Shown here: one piece after another, positions 31,146-34,091 of the stretch | Layout: every line of letters starts with the position of its first letter | Position numbering within the stretch: position 1 is the stretch's first letter | Origin: Brevibacillus parabrevis | GTDB lineage: Bacteria > Bacillota > Bacilli > Brevibacillales > Brevibacillaceae | DNA length: 34,091 nucleotides | Direction: 5' to 3' | Assembly (NCBI RefSeq): GCF_003710905.1 | Contig: NZ_RHHV01000022.1 | Location: forward strand, 1 to 34,091 | The notes under the pieces: generated by a model | What the model saw: only the letters and a program-made list of their open reading frames with translations | What the model was told of the DNA's origin: nothing | Database searches by the model: none | Program-made: the position numbers and the translations under genes

Positions 31146-32210
31146 ATGAATCTAGCCATCAACGTAACGCAAAATCAACTGATGGACGTGCTGCTCAATG
31201 TAGCTGTGGCCCGTCCCGTCTTTATTTGGGGAGCGCCGGGGATCGGGAAGTCCGCCCTTGTTGAGGCGTTTGCCCAGCAGGTAGGCTTGCCCTGCGTCTC
31301 CCTTTTGGGAAGTCAGTTGGCACCGGAAGATATTATCGGCGTCCCGCAAATTGTGGACGGCAAAAGCCGCTTTTGCCCGCCTGCCCAAATCGCGCGGGAA
31401 GAGCCGTACTGCCTCTTTCTCGACGAGCTGAATGCGTGTTCGCAAGAGGTGCAAAAAGCGTTTTACAGTCTGATTCACGAGCGCAGAATCGGGGATTACC
31501 ACCTGCCGGAAGGGTCGATTGTGATCGGGGCGGGAAACCGTGCCCAGGACAGCGCGATTGTCAAGCCGATGTCGTCGGCGCTGATCAACCGGATGTTTCA
31601 CGTGCAGCTGCTGGTTTCCCACGAGCAATGGCTGAATTGGGCGTATACAAACGGGATTCACTCGTACGTTCTGCAATTTTTGGAGGTGCGTCCCGATTAT
31701 TTGTGGTCGCAGCCGCCGAAGACGGAAGAACCGTTTTCCACCCCGCGTTCCTGGCATATGCTGTCGGACGCGCTGCATGAGTTTGGCGATGGCCTGACTA
31801 GCGAAATGGTCGGTGTGCTCGCGTACGGTTGCCTGACGCCGCAGCATGCCGCGCAGTTCAAGGCTTTTCACAAGAACCTGCAAGGGAAGTACCAGCTTCA
31901 TCGCATTTTGGAAGGAGAGACTTCTTTCCCGAGTGCGCCTGAGGATCGGGATGTGCTGTACTTTTTGGCCGATTCGTTCCGCGCCCAGATCAAAAAAGAG
32001 CTGCCGCAAGACAAAGCTTCCGTAAGCGATTTGCACAAGCGGTTTGCTCACCGGGCCAAAGCTTTGCTCAAGGATCTTTCGGCGATCTCGCTGGAGATGG
32101 CGCAGATGGTCGTCGCCCGCCACGACGACGGGGATGGGCTGCCGGACTGGTTTGTCGTTGAAGTCATCCGCGATTTGCCGCGCCTGGCTCTGGACAGAAA
32201 GGGCAAGTAG
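31146..32210 (+). CDS. MoxR-family AAA+ ATPase
   Basis: A 354-residue AAA+ protein. Walker A is GAPGIGKS at 29-36, Walker B CLFLDELNAC with Asp93-Glu94, sensor 1 VIGAGNRAQDSAIVKP, and the Arg-finger region LINRMFHVQL. The C-terminal half holds the lid and an alpha-helical extension. MoxR ATPases act as chaperones that load metals or remodel partners, nearly always next to a VWA-domain protein. Here such a gene follows 3 bases after the stop. AAGAGAGG precedes the ATG. Confidence 0.88.
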   Translation: MNLAINVTQNQLMDVLLNVAVARPVFIWGAPGIGKSALVEAFAQQVGLPCVSLLGSQLAPEDIIGVPQIVDGKSRFCPPAQIAREEPYCLFLDELNACSQEVQKAFYSLIHERRIGDYHLPEGSIVIGAGNRAQDSAIVKPMSSALINRMFHVQLLVSHEQWLNWAYTNGIHSYVLQFLEVRPDYLWSQPPKTEEPFSTPRSWHMLSDALHEFGDGLTSEMVGVLAYGCLTPQHAAQFKAFHKNLQGKYQLHRILEGETSFPSAPEDRDVLYFLADSFRAQIKKELPQDKASVSDLHKRFAHRAKALLKDLSAISLEMAQMVVARHDDGDGLPDWFVVEVIRDLPRLALDRKGK

Positions 32211-32213
32211 CCG

Positions 32214-34019
32214 ATGGGAAAAGGAGCGAGAGCAAACACCGATCCCGCGACGCAAAACTATCAGCAAGCCGTCCAGTTTTTGGCGCATCATCCGATGTTC
32301 GGGCCGCTGTTCTCCCGCGCCGACCTGTTTCGCAGGGAGCACAATTTATGCCCGGACAACGGCTGGGCAGTCGTGACCAAGCACGGGAGCATACACGTCC
32401 ATGCGAAGCGCAGGGGAGAGGTTGAGGAATGGATTTACGTCCTCGCCCATGCTCTGCTGCACCTTGGGTTTGGGCACTTTGTAGAAAAAAAGCATCCTGC
32501 TCTGTGGAACATCGCTTGCGATTGTTACGTCACCCGCTTTTTGAAGGACATGAAGCTGGGGAAGCCTCCTGCCGAGATGTCCTACGAGCTGGAGCTGTCC
32601 GGCAAGAGCGAGGAAGAGCTGTACGAATGGTTTGTCGAGCACGGCGTTCCCGAGCATTTGAAGCTGTTCGGAACAGGCGGGGAAAGACAGCCGGATATGC
32701 TGTTCACGGATAAATACGTGCGGTACAACTACAACCGGGACGTGAAGTGGGAGCGGCTTCTCGGCATCGGGCTATCCCAAGCCGTCCAGAGCGCTGTGAG
32801 CGTGGCGGGAGGATATGCCGATGCGCTGGGCAGCGAAGCGGTCAAGCTGACGGATGCGCAAAAAGCCAAGCGCTGGTTCATCAATCACTACCCGTTGCTT
32901 GCTTCGTTGGCCAGCCATTTCACGATTATCGAGGACTCCCTGATCTGTCAGCGCCTGCAAATATCGGTGGCTGCCATCGATGTGAACGCCGGAGAGATTT
33001 TCATCAATCCGGCGGCAGGGCTGGACGAGGAAGAATGCAAGTTCGTGATGGCGCATGAACTGCTGCACGCGGGCTTGCGCCACCATGAGCGTTGTCAGGG
33101 CAGGGACCCGTACTTCTGGAATGTAAGCTGCGACTACGTGATCAATCAATGGCTGATGGAGCTTGGAGTGGGGCGGTTTCCGCAGATTGGCGGGCTGTAC
33201 GATCCCGATTTGAAAGGGCTGTCGGCCGAAGCCATCTACGATCGCATCGTCACGGATATGCGGACGTACCGCAAGTTGTACACGCTCAGAGGAATTGGCA
33301 TGGGCGATATTTTGGACGGAGATGATCCGCGCTTTTGGGAAATGGGGCCGGGCACGACGCTGGATGACTTTTACCGCAGTGCCATGTCGCAAGGTCTGAT
33401 CTATGACCAGGAGCGGGGCAGGGGGCTTTTGCCGGCAGGATTGGTGGAAGAAATCCGCGCCCTGGGTCAACCGCCGATCCCGTGGGATGTGCAGCTGGCA
33501 CGCTGGTTCGACGAGCATTTTCCGCCATTGGAAAAGAGACGCACGTACGCTCGCGCCAGCCGCAGGCAATCCTCCACGCCGGATATTGCCCGCCCGGCCT
33601 GGGCGCATATGGAGACGGAGCAGTTGGCGCGTACGTTCGGAGTCATGATCGACACGTCCGGATCGATGGGAACGAAGCTTTTGGGAAAAGCGTTGGGAGC
33701 GATTGCGAGCTACAGCGAGGCGCGCGATGTTCCGTATGCCCGTGTCGTCTTTTGCGATGCGCAAGCGTACGATGCCGGGTATCTTTCGCCCGACGACATC
33801 GCGGATCGCGTAAGTGTCAAGGGGCGCGGCGGTACGGTTTTGCAGCCGGGCATCGACCTGCTGGAGAAGGCCGACGATTTTCCCAAGGATGGTCCGATTC
33901 TCATCATTACAGACGGGGAGTGCGATCGGCTGCGGATTACGCGCAGCCATGCGTTCATGCTGCCAAAAGGAAGTCATCTGCCTTTTGTGGCGAAAGGCCC
34001 GATTTTTCGGATGGAATAA
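32214..34019 (+). CDS. DUF2201-type metallopeptidase-like / VWA-domain protein
   Basis: A 601-residue protein. Residues 1-240 contain HALLHLGFGHF (His79, His83) with WNIACDCYVTRFL after it. Residues 245-330 repeat the pattern as AHELLHAGLRHHERC (HELLH at 281-285) followed by WNVSCDYVINQWL. The second copy has the full HExxH zinc motif; the first lacks the Glu and may be an inactive duplicate. The C-terminal part (about 470-601) is a VWA-like domain with MIDAS DTSGS at 480-484 and IITDGECD near the end. It is the expected VWA partner of the MoxR ATPase. Proteolytic activity and target are unproven. Confidence 0.87.
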   Translation: MGKGARANTDPATQNYQQAVQFLAHHPMFGPLFSRADLFRREHNLCPDNGWAVVTKHGSIHVHAKRRGEVEEWIYVLAHALLHLGFGHFVEKKHPALWNIACDCYVTRFLKDMKLGKPPAEMSYELELSGKSEEELYEWFVEHGVPEHLKLFGTGGERQPDMLFTDKYVRYNYNRDVKWERLLGIGLSQAVQSAVSVAGGYADALGSEAVKLTDAQKAKRWFINHYPLLASLASHFTIIEDSLICQRLQISVAAIDVNAGEIFINPAAGLDEEECKFVMAHELLHAGLRHHERCQGRDPYFWNVSCDYVINQWLMELGVGRFPQIGGLYDPDLKGLSAEAIYDRIVTDMRTYRKLYTLRGIGMGDILDGDDPRFWEMGPGTTLDDFYRSAMSQGLIYDQERGRGLLPAGLVEEIRALGQPPIPWDVQLARWFDEHFPPLEKRRTYARASRRQSSTPDIARPAWAHMETEQLARTFGVMIDTSGSMGTKLLGKALGAIASYSEARDVPYARVVFCDAQAYDAGYLSPDDIADRVSVKGRGGTVLQPGIDLLEKADDFPKDGPILIITDGECDRLRITRSHAFMLPKGSHLPFVAKGPIFRME

Positions 34020-34091
34020 GGAAGCAGCATTGAAGCGGGACTGACCCCGTAATGTGAGACAAATCAAAACACCTTCAAGAGAACCTGACCA
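34020..34091 (+). other. Downstream tail, no gene seen
   Basis: Nothing is assigned. The stretch from about 34041 (GACTGACCCCGTAATGTGAG) resembles the terminal repeats of some insertion sequences, but the partner end lies outside the window, so no call is made. Confidence 0.2.

Noticed and set aside
32772..34067. 431-aa minus-strand open frame
   Set aside because: It is antisense to the DUF2201/VWA gene; no domain or ribosome-binding site.
34041..34091. GACTGACCCCGTAATGTGAG, resembling an insertion-sequence terminal repeat
   Set aside because: The window ends before any transposase or opposite repeat, so it cannot be supported.

Overview
The window looks like a chromosomal segment of a Gram-positive endospore-former, most likely Brevibacillus or a close relative in the Paenibacillaceae. 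This rests on the BclA-like collagen exosporium-type protein, the sporulation-type histidine kinase, the Bacillus-type OpuA system with a GbsR-family regulator, the YdjO and YwbE families, strong AGGAGG ribosome-binding sites and moderate GC. No rRNA, tRNA or CRISPR array was seen. Species assignment is inference.

Layout. 1-2241: 3' end of a collagen-repeat surface protein, then a soluble histidine kinase. 2242-2966: mostly non-coding, with a decayed IS3-family transposase tail. 2967-4988: a 25-codon signal-peptide-like micro-ORF, a hairpin, a DUF5317 membrane protein and a membrane HD-GYP c-di-GMP phosphodiesterase. 5237-7067 (minus): an acyltransferase-3 membrane protein and two small proteins. 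7313-12207 (minus): a three-gene signalling operon (Hpt-REC-GGDEF-REC, CheY-like regulator, large hybrid kinase). 12392-13814: a hypothetical protein, YwbE and an isochorismatase-like hydrolase. 14115-17922: gbsR-like regulator divergent from opuAA-opuAB-opuAC (glycine betaine uptake).

18059-24048 is the most interesting region: an AT-rich island encoding a linear azole-containing peptide (LAP/TOMM) pathway with the gene order of the enterobacterial microcin B17 operon. It has a 65-residue precursor with a Cys-Ala-(Ser)7 core, a McbB-type leader-binding/E1-like protein, a McbC-type azoline oxidase, two different YcaO proteins instead of one, and a McbE/McbF-type ABC exporter. The expected job of the set is to bind the precursor leader, cyclise Cys/Ser/Thr to azolines, oxidise them to azoles and export the product. 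The core is unlike the Gly-rich microcin B17 core, so the product is probably different.

Downstream are a decayed DUF1254 gene (24081-24800), a DUF2167 membrane-anchored protein, a DedA protein, and a drug-efflux module (26776-30933). In that module two near-identical palindromic TetR-type operators precede a small membrane protein and an EmrA-like adaptor, EmrB/QacA-type MFS pump and lipoprotein HlyD-like adaptor. The window ends with a MoxR ATPase plus a DUF2201 metallopeptidase-like/VWA protein pair.

All family assignments come from reading motifs and recalled family sequences; no database search was run.
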